Assembly (NCBI GenBank): GCA_021568835.1
Contig: JAKGSH010000010.1
Location: 2,790,001-2,854,000 of the forward strand
Source of the DNA: Streptomyces sp. Tue 6430
GTDB taxonomy: Bacteria; Actinomycetota; Actinomycetes; Streptomycetales; Streptomycetaceae
Direction: 5' to 3'
DNA: 64,000 nucleotides
Positions 33,424-42,395 of the stretch are shown here, one piece after another (the first letter of the stretch is position 1; the number at the start of each line of letters is the position of its first letter). The position numbers and the translations under genes are program-made. The notes beneath the pieces are model-generated. The model made no database searches. It was not told the origin of the DNA and saw only the letters and a list, made by a program, of their open reading frames with translations.

Positions 33424-34195
33424 AGCTGCTCCATCTGCCGGCGGGCCAGATCCATGATCTTGTTCTTGGGGATCGCCTTGGTGCCGGAGACCCATATCTC
33501 CACCGTCACGTCGCCCCGCCAGGCGTGCGCCTCGGCGGTGTGGACGGGCAGGTAGCCCGGTTCGGTCTCGGGCTTGCGGTGGACGTACACCATGCCGTCC
33601 CCGGTGCCGGGGAGGTCCCAGCTGTCGGTGGCGGCCTCCTCGTCGGCCCAGTGCTGGTTGTTGTCGCTGTAGTCGGCGGCCCCCAGGAGCTCCTCCTGCC
33701 GGAACTGCACCAGGCGGATCTCCACGGTGTACGCCTCGCCCTCGGACCAGCCGGTGACGGCGGTCCGCCGGAACTCGTCCCGACGAGGTCGGGGAACACG
33801 TCGTCCGGTTCCTCGTACAGGCCGGCGTAGCCGCCCATGTCCATCCAGCCGTCCAGGCCCTCCAGCCACTCGGCGTCCTTGGCGCCCTTGGGCTTCTTCA
33901 GCAGCAGCTTCCGCAGGTCGCCGTCGGTCCGCAGCCTGCGGTCCTGTGCGGCGGACAGCGGTTCGGGTCCGGGCCCCTTCGCCTGCGCGAGGACCGGCTG
34001 GGACAGCGGCGGCAGCTTCGTCGGCTCGCGGCCGGCCTGGACCAGGTAGCCGGTGCAGGTGCCGGCGACGACGCCGAGCACGGCGGCCGCGGCGATCAGC
34101 AGCGTGGTACGGCCCCGGCGGCGCGGCCGGGGTGCGGCGGCGGCCTGGTCGGCCGGCCCGGCCGCCGGTTCCGCTGCCCCTTCGGGTTCTTCCAC
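33420..34195 (-). CDS. Membrane-anchored protein, first gene of operon, frameshift near 33778
   Basis: About 258 residues after correction. It has an Ala/Pro/Glu-rich N-terminus, the basic RPRRRGR, a membrane segment (TTLLIAAAAVLGVVAGTCTGYLV) and an outer domain ending NKIMDLARRQMEQL. The frame changes after FPDLVG, consistent with one G missing from a GGGG run. GTG 34195 has GAGGGG six bases upstream. It is the first of three overlapping genes that probably encode parts of one envelope complex; the role is unknown. Confidence 0.7.
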
Positions 34196-34297
34196 AACGT
34201 CCCCCTCATGACGTGAGGCGCGCGTTCCGTATGCGCGCTCCACAGGTGACTCACGGTCGGCTGAGGGAGTTGTGGCGATCTTGATTACGATTCGGCC

Positions 34298-34660
34298 ATG
34301 GCGAAGAAGCTCGTGATCAAGGTGACGGCGGGGGCCGACGCTCCCGAACGGTGCTCGCAGGCGTTCACGGTGGCGGCGGTCGCCGTGGCCAGTGGGGTGG
34401 AGGTCTCCCTGTGGCTGACCGGGGAGTCCGCCTGGTTCGCGCTGCCGGGCCGGGCCGCTGAGTTCGAGCTGCCGCACGCCGCCCCGCTGCCCGACCTGCT
34501 CGACTCGCTCCTGCTCGGCGGCCGGGTCACGCTGTGCACGCAGTGCGCGGCCCGGCGGGACATCACCGAGAAGGACGTGCTGGAGGGCGTACGGATCGCC
34601 GGGGCGCAGGTGTTCGTGCAGGAAGCCCTCGCGGACGGGACCCAGGCGCTCGTCTACTGA
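34298..34660 (+). CDS. DsrE/DsrF-like sulfur-relay family protein
   Basis: Protein of 120 residues with the DsrE/F fold: AFTVAAVAVASGVEVSLWLTGESAW and the conserved cysteine region VTLCTQCAARRDITEKDVL, followed by AGAQVFVQEAL. Family members carry sulfur on a conserved cysteine or serve in peroxide/sulfur handling; here both cysteines of CTQC could serve. Divergent from the membrane-protein operon across 102 bp. Nearby rhodanese and DUF1416 genes also point to sulfur metabolism. Confidence 0.85.
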   Translation: MAKKLVIKVTAGADAPERCSQAFTVAAVAVASGVEVSLWLTGESAWFALPGRAAEFELPHAAPLPDLLDSLLLGGRVTLCTQCAARRDITEKDVLEGVRIAGAQVFVQEALADGTQALVY

Positions 34661-34735
34661 GGCGCACTGAGGCTTACGGGGAGGCACTGCGAGGTACGGA
34701 GAGGTGCCGAGGCGCTCCGGGGCGGCTCCGCAGGC

Positions 34736-34996
34736 CTACCGGTGCCGCTTCTTCCCGTCCAGTTCGTCCCACCACTCGTCGGACTTGGGGTCGCCGGACG
34801 GGTCGTCCCACCAACGGTCCTCGGGGCCCCGCCGGTTGGCGACGACCGCGGCCACCGGCGGGATGACCATCGCGACCACGCACATCCCGACGGCCACCGG
34901 GACCGACCAGAGGCGTACGACGCTCCAGGCCAGGACGAACAGCGCGATGCAGGTGCCCATCATGGCGAAGTAGGCGTGCCGACGGCGGGCGTACAT
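34736..34996 (-). CDS. DUF3099 family membrane protein
   Basis: 86 residues with two membrane segments (FAMMGTCIALFVLAWSVVRLW and VPVAVGMCVVAMVIPPVAAVVA) and a charged C-terminal tail rich in Trp, Asp and Lys (DRWWDDPSGDPKSDEWWDEL). The start MYARRRHAYFAMMGT is the family form. Function unknown. It follows the DUF1416 gene on the same strand after about 190 bp that include a terminator-like hairpin. Confidence 0.8.
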   Translation of the reverse strand: MYARRRHAYFAMMGTCIALFVLAWSVVRLWSVPVAVGMCVVAMVIPPVAAVVANRRGPEDRWWDDPSGDPKSDEWWDELDGKKRHR

Positions 34997-35062
34997 GGCT
35001 CCAGGGTAGGCCGGTCCGGGCGGTCCGGCGCGAGGCGGACGGGAGCCGGAAAAGCCGCAGGA

Positions 35063-35095
35063 CCGCACCTCAGGTGTCCAACCCGAGAGGTGCGG
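35063..35095. terminator. Hairpin terminator downstream of DUF1416 gene
   Basis: Nine-bp perfect stem CCGCACCTC / GAGGTGCGG with a 15-nt loop, about 90 bp after the DUF1416 stop on the minus strand. Confidence 0.65.
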
Positions 35096-35120
35096 CCCTG
35101 CGGCCGGCTGTGTCCGCCGT

Positions 35121-35187
35121 GTCCGTCGGCGGGTGTCGGCGTCCGTCGGCGGGTGTCGGCGGGTGTCGGCGTCCGTCGGCGGGTGTC
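35121..35187. repeat. 20-bp tandem repeat GTCCGTCGGCGGGTGTCGGC
   Basis: Three copies, the second followed by an extra 10-bp half unit, end at the stop codon of the DUF1416 gene. Confidence 0.8.
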
Positions 35188-35475
35188 TCAGACGGCGATC
35201 GCGACCTCCGCGAGGCCGCCCTGCTGGGCGACGACCGTGCGGTCGGCGGTGCCGCCGGGGACGAGGGCGCGCACGGTCCAGGTGCCTTCGGCCGCGTAGA
35301 AGCGGAACTGTCCGGTGGCGGAGGTGGGGACCTCCGCGGTGAACTCGCCGGTCGAGTCGAGCAGTCGGACGTAGCCCGTCACCGGCTCACCGTCGCGGGT
35401 CACCTGACCCTGGATGGTGGTCTCACCGGGCTTGATCGTCGAGGCGTCCGGGCCGCCGGCCTTCGCTCCACACAT
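35188..35475 (-). CDS. DUF1416 protein, partner of rhodanese gene
   Basis: Protein of 95 residues with the conserved N-terminus MCGAKAGGPDASTIKPGETTI and a predicted beta-sandwich (transthyretin-like) fold. In actinobacteria it is found almost always next to a thiosulfate sulfurtransferase, as here (45 bp downstream of it on the same strand). The N-terminal cysteine may receive sulfur. Precise role not known. Confidence 0.88.
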   Translation of the reverse strand: MCGAKAGGPDASTIKPGETTIQGQVTRDGEPVTGYVRLLDSTGEFTAEVPTSATGQFRFYAAEGTWTVRALVPGGTADRTVVAQQGGLAEVAIAV

Positions 35476-35519
35476 GTCTTTCTCCAGAGGGGTCTGACCA
35501 GAAGGTCGGGTCGGTGGGG

Positions 35520-36359
35520 TTACTTGTTGGCGCCGAGCTCGATCGGCACGCCGACGAGGGAGCCGTACTCGGTCCAGGAGCCGTCGTAGTTCCTGACGTT
35601 CTCGACACCGAGCAGCTCGTGCAGCACGAACCAGGTCAGGGCCGAGCGCTCACCGATGCGGCACAGGGCGATGGTGTCCTTCGACAGGTCGATCTGCTCG
35701 TCCTCGTAGAGCGCCTTGAGCTCCTCGTCGGACTTGAAGGTGCCGTCGTCGTTGGCGTTCTTGGACCACGGGATGTTGCGGGAGGTCGGCACGTGGCCGG
35801 GGCGCTGCGACTGCTCCTGCGGCAGGTGTGCCGGGGCGAGCAGCTTGCCGCTGAACTCGTCGGGCGACCGGACGTCGACGATGTTCTGCTTGCCGATCGC
35901 GGCCACGACGTCGTCGCGGAAGGCGCGGATGGCGGTGTTCTGCGGCTTGGCCTGGTAGCTGGTCTCCGGGCGCTCGGGCACCTCCTCGACCAGCTCGCGG
36001 GCGTCCAGCTCCCACTTCTTGCGGCCGCCGTCGAGGAGCTTGACGTTCTCGTGGCCGTACAGCTTGAAGTACCAGTAGGCGTAGGACGCGAACCAGTTGT
36101 TGTTGCCGCCGTACAGGATCACCAGGGTGTCGTTGCCGATGCCCTTCGCCGACAGGAGCTTCTCGAAGCCCTCCTGGTCGATGAAGTCACGGCGGACCGG
36201 GTCCTGGAGGTCCTGGGTCCAGTCGATCCGGATCGCGTTCCTGATGTGGTTCTTCTCGTACGCGGACGTGTCCTCGTCGACCTCGACGACGGCGATGTCC
36301 GGGTTGTCGAGGTTGGCCTCGACCCAGTCGGCGTCGACCAGGACGTCGCTGCGGCTCAT
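35520..36359 (-). CDS. Thiosulfate sulfurtransferase (rhodanese)
   Basis: Two-domain rhodanese of 279 residues. The N-terminal inactive domain (VEVDEDTSAYEKNHIRNAIRIDW) precedes the catalytic domain (NIVDVRSPDEFSGK), with the persulfide-forming cysteine in TIALCRIGERSALTWF. The enzyme transfers sulfane sulfur from thiosulfate to thiol acceptors; homologues are often called CysA or SseA. A short cysteine-containing leader peptide gene and a repeat operator lie upstream, so expression is likely tuned to sulfur or cysteine supply. Confidence 0.93.
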   Translation of the reverse strand: MSRSDVLVDADWVEANLDNPDIAVVEVDEDTSAYEKNHIRNAIRIDWTQDLQDPVRRDFIDQEGFEKLLSAKGIGNDTLVILYGGNNNWFASYAYWYFKLYGHENVKLLDGGRKKWELDARELVEEVPERPETSYQAKPQNTAIRAFRDDVVAAIGKQNIVDVRSPDEFSGKLLAPAHLPQEQSQRPGHVPTSRNIPWSKNANDDGTFKSDEELKALYEDEQIDLSKDTIALCRIGERSALTWFVLHELLGVENVRNYDGSWTEYGSLVGVPIELGANK

Positions 36360-36499
36360 GCTTGTTCTCCTCCGGGGCAGTTACGGCGGGGGTGTGCAGA
36401 GAAAAGGAGGGTGCGCGGCCGGGTCTCGCCGGCGGCCGACGCGAGGGCGCCCTCGATCGAGGACGCCGGGAGGGCGCGGAAGGAAGGTGGCGCTTCCGC

Positions 36500-36583
36500 T
36501 CAGACAGGGCGACAGAGCATGGCGGCGACGCGGCACAGGTCTACTGCCCGCCGCTTCGTGAGATCCGCCTGTCGCTGCTTCAT
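36500..36583 (-). CDS. Putative cysteine-containing leader peptide of the rhodanese operon
   Basis: 27-codon frame MKQRQADLTKRRAVDLCRVA then AMLCRPV, ending 140 bp before the rhodanese start. It matches the pattern of actinobacterial upstream leader peptides (basic start, then VDLCR...LCR) found before sulfur-metabolism genes. Ribosome stalling at the cysteine codons is thought to regulate the genes behind. No strong ribosome-binding site is visible. Confidence 0.65.
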   Translation of the reverse strand: MKQRQADLTKRRAVDLCRVAAMLCRPV

Positions 36584-36626
36584 GCGGTCGATCGTAGGGA
36601 TGCAGGGGCGGACGTGTCACCAGCGC

Positions 36627-36662
36627 TCCGCATGGTGAGACGCGATCGTCCGCATAATGAGA
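36627..36662. promoter_or_regulatory. Direct repeat TCCGCATRRTGAGA, two copies, 22-bp period
   Basis: Copies at 36627-36640 and 36649-36662 agree in 12 of 14 positions and are two helical turns apart, 44 bp or more before the leader-peptide start. Probable binding site of an unidentified sulfur regulator, overlapping a promoter. Confidence 0.65.
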
Positions 36663-36668
36663 AGCAGA

Positions 36669-36706
36669 GAGCGCCCGGGCCGTCGTCGCACGGCCTCCGG
36701 GCGCTC
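36669..36706. terminator. Hairpin terminator after LmeA-like gene
   Basis: GAGCGCCCGG and CCGGGCGCTC pair as a 10-bp stem and continue inward as GCCGT / ACGGC with a small bulge. Located 85 bp after the LmeA-like stop on the minus strand. Confidence 0.7.
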
Positions 36707-36790
36707 GCTCCTGTCGGTGTCCGCCGTCACATCTGCGGTACGGACGGCGACGTCTCGCCTGTCGGACATCCCCCGTCCACCGCGGGTCGC

Positions 36791-37524
36791 CTACCCGGCG
36801 AGGCGGACGTTCGAACCCTTCACCGTGATCTCCACACCGTTCTTCGCGGCCTCGACCTTGTCGAGCCGGATGCCGCCGGGCAGGTCGTCGATCTTCTGCT
36901 CGAAGTCGGTGATGCCGCGCACCTCGTCCTCGGCGACCTGGAACGGACCGAAGCTGGGCAGGGAGTCGGCGTGCACCCGGACGGTGTCGCCCTCGGCGGT
37001 GACCGTGCTGAGCACGGAGACCGGCTGCGGCAGCTTGGCGCCGCCGATGCTCGCCTCGACGGTGACCTTGATCTTGCCGTTGCCGCCGTCGGAGAGGCCG
37101 ATGACCCGGGCCGTGACCGGGCCGATCTCGGTGGGCTCGGACGCGGCGGTCTTCAGCAGCTCCGCGTAGCCGATGGACGCGGTGCCGGTGGCGCTGGCCG
37201 CGGTGGCGGAGCTGTAGTCGCCGGAGAACTCGACGCCCTTCATGTTCGCCCGGAGGTCGGCGATGCGGATCTTCTGGCCCCCGTCGCCGGCGACGGCCTC
37301 GTAGTCGTCGATGCCGACCTCGACGTCGTCCAGCTCGCCGCCGACGACCTGGGTGAGGAAGGGGAAGCCCTTGATGGACACGTCCGGGTGGTGGCGAGGT
37401 TCTCGTTGGCCCGGAGCTTGTCCGCGGCCTCGCCCTCGGCGAAGTTCACGGCGAGGCGGTCGGCGAGCACGAACAGGCCGCCCAGGACCACGACGACGAC
37501 CAGCAGTATTCGAAGTGCTCGCAT
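36791..37524 (-). CDS. LmeA-like phospholipid-binding protein (DUF2993), frameshift near 37390
   Basis: About 244 residues after correction. The N-terminus MRALRILLVVVVVLGGLFVLADRLA is a signal-anchor. The body has the DUF2993 pattern PDVSIKGFPFLTQVVGGELDDVEV, IRIADLRANMKGVEF and a C-terminal GIRLDKVEAAKNGVEITVKGSNVRL. The mycobacterial homologue LmeA binds phosphatidylinositol lipids in the periplasm. The frame changes after NENLATT, fitting one missing C in a CCCC run. Confidence 0.85.
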
Positions 37525-37654
37525 GCGGTTGTTCCCCCACCCGGACGGCCAGACAGACAGTGACCACTCACGGTAACTCCGCGCGCGGAGGGCGGCCGGA
37601 GTTTGTCGATCACCTGTGACACAGGCGACCGGCACGGGCGACCGCCCGCCCGCC

Positions 37655-39026
37655 CTACGCCAGCGCCCGTCCCAGCACGTACACCGCCGGTGCCGCCGCG
37701 GCCAGCGGCAGGGCGACGCCCGCCGTGAAGTGCACGAAACGCGACGGGTAGTCGTAGCTCGCCACCCGGTGGCCGATCAGCGCGCAGACCGCCGCGCCCG
37801 CGCCGAGCAGCGCGCCCCCGGCGCCCAGTCCGGTCATCCCGCCGACCGCGATGCCCGCGCCCGCCGCCGCGAGCAGTGCGACGACCACCGACGCGGGCGT
37901 CGGCAGCGGCAGCGCGCGGGCCACCACGGCGACGGCGACCGCGGCGGCGCCGACCGTCACCGCGTCCGGGTCGGCCCCGAGGTGGCCGGTGGCCAGGATC
38001 GCCAGGGCGGCCGAGGTCACCGTCGCCATCAGGCCGTACATGCGCTCGTCGGGGTCGGCGTGCGAGCGGAGCTGGAGGACGAGGCAGAGCAGGACCCAGA
38101 CGCCGAGGGTGCCCAGGATCGCGGCCGGGGCGTTCTCGCGGCCGGCCGCGAGGAGCGCCGCGTCGGAGACCAGCGCGCCGAGGAAGGCCAGCGCGATGCC
38201 CTGCCGGGCCGGCCACATGCCGTTCAGCCGGAACCAGCCGGCCGCCGTGACGGCCTGGAGGACGACGAGCGGGACGAGCAGCGCGTACGTGCCGATCGCC
38301 GCCGTACCGGACAGGAGCAGACCGAGGAGGGCGGTGAGCGCGGCGGGCTGCATGCCGGGTTCGATGATCGGCGAACGGCCTTCGAGGCGGGCGCGCTGGG
38401 CGTCGGTGACGCGCGCGTTGCCGGCCATCGTGGCGGGCCCGTAGGACGGCCCGGCCCCGCCCTCGGGCAGCGCCTCGGGGGCGACGGGGGCCGGCGGCGC
38501 CGCGTGGGCGGCCTGCGGCCGTGCGTGCGACGCCTGGTGCCCGTACGAGGCCTGGTGGCCGTGCGACGCCTCGTGCCCGTACGCCACGTGGTCCCCGTAC
38601 GACGCCTGGTCCCCGTGCGCCACGTGGCTCCCGTACGACGCCTGGTGCCGGCCCTGCTGCTCCTGCGGATGCTGCGGGGGCCGGCCCTGCTGGTACTGGT
38701 TCTGCTGGTACTGACCCTGCTGGTACTGGCCCTGCTGCGGGTACTGGTCCTGCCGGTGCCCGGGTGCCTGCTGCTGCCAGGCCGGGGCCTCGCCCGTCTG
38801 CGGGGGCAGGTACGCCGTCTCGGCCGGGTCCGCCGCCGTGACGGGCGGCTGCACGCCGGTCTCCCAGGTCTGGCCCTGCCACTGCTGCGCGTGCTGGAGG
38901 TGGGCCTGCGGTCCTCGTACCCGTACTCCTGCCGGCCCGGCCAATCCTGCTGCTGCGGAGCCTGCTGCTGATACGGGTCGTACCCCTGCGGGTAGCGGCC
39001 CCCTCGTACGGCTGCTGGTCGGTCAT
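37655..39026 (-). CDS. Multi-TM protein with Gln/His-rich N-terminal tail, two frameshifts
   Basis: About 457 residues after correction. The N-terminal 170 residues are disordered and repetitive: QGQYQQ units, then SYGSHVAHGDQ-type His/Tyr repeats. The C-terminal half has about ten hydrophobic helices (from AALTALLGLLLSGTAAIGTYALLVPL to ALPLAAAAPAVYVLGRALA). Frames change near 39003 (G run) and 38915 (C run). ATG 39026 lies directly after the moaD-like stop, so they are coupled. Probably a membrane protein with a sticky cytoplasmic tail; function unknown. Confidence 0.7.
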
Positions 39027-39027
39027 C

Positions 39028-39282
39028 TCACCCTCCTGCGAACGGCGGGAGCACCTCGACCGTGCCGCCGTCGGCCAGCCGTACCGTCTCGTGTCCGCGG
39101 GTGCCCACGGGGTCACCGTCGACGAGGAACGAGCACCGCTGCAGCACCCGTACGAGTTCGCCGGGGTGCCGCTCACGCGCGGCCCGGAGCGCCTCCGCGA
39201 GGGTGTCCGCGTCGTGCGGCTCCTCGGCGACTCCGGCCGCGGCCTTGGCGGCCGCCCAGTAGCGCACCGTGACCTTCGCCAT
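39028..39282 (-). CDS. MoaD/ThiS-like sulfur-carrier protein
   Basis: 84-residue ubiquitin-like protein with the C-terminal diglycine (VEVLPPFAGG) that is adenylated and thiocarboxylated in MoaD and ThiS proteins. The beta-grasp start MAKVTVRYWAAAKAAAGVAEE is typical. Which pathway it serves (molybdopterin, thiamine, cysteine) cannot be told, but rhodanese genes lie nearby. It ends directly before the start of the multi-TM protein gene. Confidence 0.88.
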   Translation of the reverse strand: MAKVTVRYWAAAKAAAGVAEEPHDADTLAEALRAARERHPGELVRVLQRCSFLVDGDPVGTRGHETVRLADGGTVEVLPPFAGG

Positions 39283-39334
39283 CTCGTCCCTCAGTCGGTT
39301 TCTTCGGTCGGCCTGTTGCTTCGACAGGGTCAGG

Positions 39335-40174
39335 CTAGCCCGCCCGGGCGGCCGTCCAGGCACCGATGCGGTGCACGAGGTCGTCGGCCGCGGCGTGCTC
39401 GGCGTGGCCCATGCCGGGCTCCACCCAGAGTTCCCCGTGGTCGCCCGCGGCCTCGGCCAGCATGCGCGGGTGGTCGAGGGGGAAGTAGCCGTCGCGGTCG
39501 CCGTGGACCATCAGCAGCGGTGTGGGGGCGATCCGGGGGACCGCCTCCACCGGGGAGAGCGGGACCGGGTCCCAGTCGCGGTCGTGGATGCGGGTGCGCA
39601 GGCCGTAGCGGCTGACCAGGCGGCCCGCCGGGCGGGTGACCAGCCAGTGCAGCCGGCGCATGGGGGCCGTGCCGCGGTAGTACCAGCGGGCGGGGGCGCT
39701 GACGGAGACCACCGCGTCGACCGTGCCGGTGTGCAGGGCCGCGTGCCGCAGCACCACCGAGCCGCCCATGGAGAAGCCGACGGTGGCCACGCGCGGGTGC
39801 CCGAGCCGGCGGGCCCAGGCGACGGCCGCGTCCAGGTCGAGCACCTCCCGGTCGCCGACGGTGGAGCGGCCGCCGGAGCGGCCGTGCCCGCGGAAGGAGA
39901 AGGTGACGACGGCCCCGTACCGGGCGAGCGCCGAGGCGATGCGGCGCACGTGCGGGCGGTCCACGTCCCCGGTGAAGCCGTGGGCCACGACGAACGCCAG
40001 GCCACGGGAGGGTGGCTCGGAGGAGTCGTGCACGACCGCACCCGGGTCGTATACGGAATCGACGGAAACCCCGTCGGCCGTGGGCAGAAACGTCCGCAAT
40101 GGTGCGCCCGTGCCCGTCTCATGATTCGGACGAACGGTGGAACGTGCCACATGACCTGCCGGACCGTTGCTCAT
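39335..40174 (-). CDS. Alpha/beta hydrolase
   Basis: Hydrolase of 279 residues. The nucleophile elbow is GFSMGG, the oxyanion region VVAHGFTGD, the acid DGDRDGYFPLDHP (in LLMVHGDRDGYF) and the catalytic histidine GMGHAEHA. Probably a serine esterase or thioesterase; no signal peptide. ATG 40174 is chosen because MSNGPAGHVARST begins just after a promoter-like gap shared with glnR; the longer frame would run into that gap. Divergent from glnR across 182 bp. Confidence 0.85.
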   Translation of the reverse strand: MSNGPAGHVARSTVRPNHETGTGAPLRTFLPTADGVSVDSVYDPGAVVHDSSEPPSRGLAFVVAHGFTGDVDRPHVRRIASALARYGAVVTFSFRGHGRSGGRSTVGDREVLDLDAAVAWARRLGHPRVATVGFSMGGSVVLRHAALHTGTVDAVVSVSAPARWYYRGTAPMRRLHWLVTRPAGRLVSRYGLRTRIHDRDWDPVPLSPVEAVPRIAPTPLLMVHGDRDGYFPLDHPRMLAEAAGDHGELWVEPGMGHAEHAAADDLVHRIGAWTAARAG

Positions 40175-40356
40175 GTGGGCTATTCTGCTGGGCAGAGGAC
40201 TCGGGCAGTGAAGCCCCCGGGTCCTTTTGTGCTTTCGGAAGCGTTGTATACGAAGCGGGAAACCGCAGGTGTACGGGGCCCCGGGACGCGCAGAGCAGTG
40301 CCGCAATGCCGCAGTGCCGCAAACGTCCTCGCAGGGACCGAGGAGGAACCAGACGT

Positions 40357-41135
40357 ATGAGTTCTCTGCTGCTCCTGACCAACGCCCTCCAGCCGTCGAC
40401 GGAGGTGCTGCCCGCGCTCGGACTGCTGCTGCACAACGTGCGGGTGGCCCCGGCGGAAGGCCCCGCCCTCGTCGACACCCCCGGCGCCGACGTCATCCTG
40501 ATCGACGGGCGCCGCGACCTCCCCAGGTCCGCAGCCTGTGCCAGCTGCTGCGCTCCACCGGCCCCGGCTGTCCGCTCGTCCTCGTCGTCACCGAGGGCGG
40601 CCTCGCCGCCGTCACCGCCGACTGGGGCATCGACGACGTCCTGCTCGACACCGCCGGCCCGGCGGAGGTCGAGGCACGGCTGCGGCTGGCGATGGGCCGG
40701 CAGCAGATCGTCAACGACGACTCCCCCATGGAGATCCGCAACGGCGACCTGTCGGTCGACGAGGCGACGTACTCCGCCAAGCTCAAGGGCCGGGTCCTCG
40801 ACCTCACCTTCAAGGAGTTCGAGCTCCTGAAGTACCTCGCGCAGCACCCGGGCCGCGTCTTCACCCGCGCCCAGCTCCTCCAGGAGGTCTGGGGCTACGA
40901 CTACTTCGGCGGCACCCGGACGGTCGACGTGCACGTACGGCGGCTGCGCGCCAAGCTCGGCCCGGAGCACGAGTCGCTGATCGGAACCGTGCGCAACGTC
41001 GGTTATCGATTCGTTACCCCCGAGAAGATCGACCGTGCCGCCGAGGAGGCCAAGGCCGCGGCGGACCGGGCAAAGCCGGAAGATGCGGACACCGGGGTGC
41101 CCGTGGGCGCCGAGGGGATCTCCGCGGAGGCGTAG
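40357..41135 (+). CDS. glnR: GlnR, global nitrogen regulator, frameshift near 40525
   Basis: OmpR-type regulator of about 259 residues after correction. In Streptomyces it controls glnA, glnII, amtB and other nitrogen genes. The receiver-like N-terminus (MSSLLLLTNALQPSTEVLPA, with the aspartate in VILIDGRRDLP) is in one frame. The rest (VRSLCQLLRSTGPGCPLVLV, then the winged helix RNVGYRFVTPEKIDR) is one frame back. The break lies in CTCCCCAGG, where the orthologue I recall has five Cs, so one C is probably missing. AGGAGG precedes ATG 40357. Confidence 0.93.
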
Positions 41136-41220
41136 CCGCCGCTCAGGCCGGGCGTCGCTCGCGCACGGGAAGCCGGCCGACGCCCTGCCCGCGGCGGATC
41201 CATCCGCGTAGACTCCGCGC

Positions 41221-42243
41221 GTGGCCAAGGTAACCAGGGACGACGTGGCACGGCTGGCGGGGACCTCCACCGCCGTCGTCAGCTATGTCATCAACAACGG
41301 ACCCCGGCCGGTCGCCCCGGCCACGCGCGAGCGTGTCCTCGCCGCCATCAAGGAGCTGGGGTACCGGCCCGACCGGGTCGCCCAGGCGATGGCGTCGCGG
41401 CGCACGGACCTCATAGGCCTGATCGTGCCGGACGCCCGCCAGCCCTTCTTCGGGGAGATGGCGCACGCGGTCGAACAGGCCGCCTCCGAGCGCGGCAAGA
41501 TGGTGCTGGTCGGCAACTCCGACTACGTCGGCGAACGCGAGGTCCACTACCTGCGCGCCTTCCTGGGCATGCGGGTCTCCGGCCTGATCCTCGTCAGCCA
41601 CGCGCTGAACGACAACGCCGCCGCCGAGATCGACGCCTGGGACGCCCGCGTGGTGCTGCTCCACGAGCGGCCCGAGGCCATCGACGACGTCGCCGTCGTC
41701 ACCGACGACCTGGGCGGCGCCCAGCTCGCCGTGCGCCACCTCCTGGAGCACGGCTACCCGTACGTCGCCTGCGTGGGCGGCACCGCCGAGACGCCCTCCG
41801 TCGGCGACCCGGTCTCCGACCACGTCGAGGGCTGGCGGCGGGCCATGGACGAGGCCGGCATCCCCACCGAGGGCCGGCTCTTCGAGGCCCCCTACAACCG
41901 TTACGACGCCTACCAGGTGGGGCTGGAGCTGCTGGCGGGCCCGGACCGGCCGCCGGCCGTCTTCTGTTCCACCGACGACCAGGCGATCGGTCTGCTGCGG
42001 GCGGCGCGCGAGCTGCGCATCGACGTGCCCGGCGAGCTGGGCGTGGCCGGCTTCGACGACATCAAGGAGGCCGCGCTCGCCGACCCGCCGCTGACCACGG
42101 TCGCCTCCGACCGCTCGGCGATGGCCCGCGCGGCCGTCGACCTGGTCCTGGACGACGGGCTGCGGGTCGCGGGCTCGCGCCGCGAGCGGCTCAAGGTGTT
42201 CCCGTCCCGCCTGGTGGTCCGCCGCTCCTGCGGCTGCGAGTGA
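41221..42243 (+). CDS. LacI family transcriptional regulator
   Basis: Regulator of 340 residues. The helix-turn-helix and hinge (TRDDVARLAGTSTAVVSYVINNGPRPVAPATRERVLAAIKELGY) occupy residues 4-50. A periplasmic-binding-protein-like effector domain follows (LIGLIVPDARQPFFGEMAHAVEQAA to FDDIKEAALADPPLTTV). It starts at GTG 41221. The effector is unknown, probably a sugar. No sugar transporter lies nearby; the pectinolytic gene at 46223 is the closest sugar-related gene but a link is speculative. Confidence 0.9.
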   Translation: MAKVTRDDVARLAGTSTAVVSYVINNGPRPVAPATRERVLAAIKELGYRPDRVAQAMASRRTDLIGLIVPDARQPFFGEMAHAVEQAASERGKMVLVGNSDYVGEREVHYLRAFLGMRVSGLILVSHALNDNAAAEIDAWDARVVLLHERPEAIDDVAVVTDDLGGAQLAVRHLLEHGYPYVACVGGTAETPSVGDPVSDHVEGWRRAMDEAGIPTEGRLFEAPYNRYDAYQVGLELLAGPDRPPAVFCSTDDQAIGLLRAARELRIDVPGELGVAGFDDIKEAALADPPLTTVASDRSAMARAAVDLVLDDGLRVAGSRRERLKVFPSRLVVRRSCGCE

Positions 42244-42395
42244 GCCCGGCACGCTCCCGGCCACGCCGCATGAGGCTTCTCTGAGAGCGGCCGACCCCGC
42301 GCGAGAGCCGTCTTCATATCGGGCACACGAGGTTCTGCCGGGCTTCTCAGGGAGCACTCAGGCAACTCTCATGGTCGGGCGGAAAGCTCTGTTCC

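Noticed and set aside
34298..41135. Long open frames opposite most genes, for example opposite glnR, the rhodanese and ppk
   Set aside because: They arise from the high-GC third positions of the true genes, lack domain signatures and ribosome sites, and are low-complexity Arg/Pro/Ala-rich.
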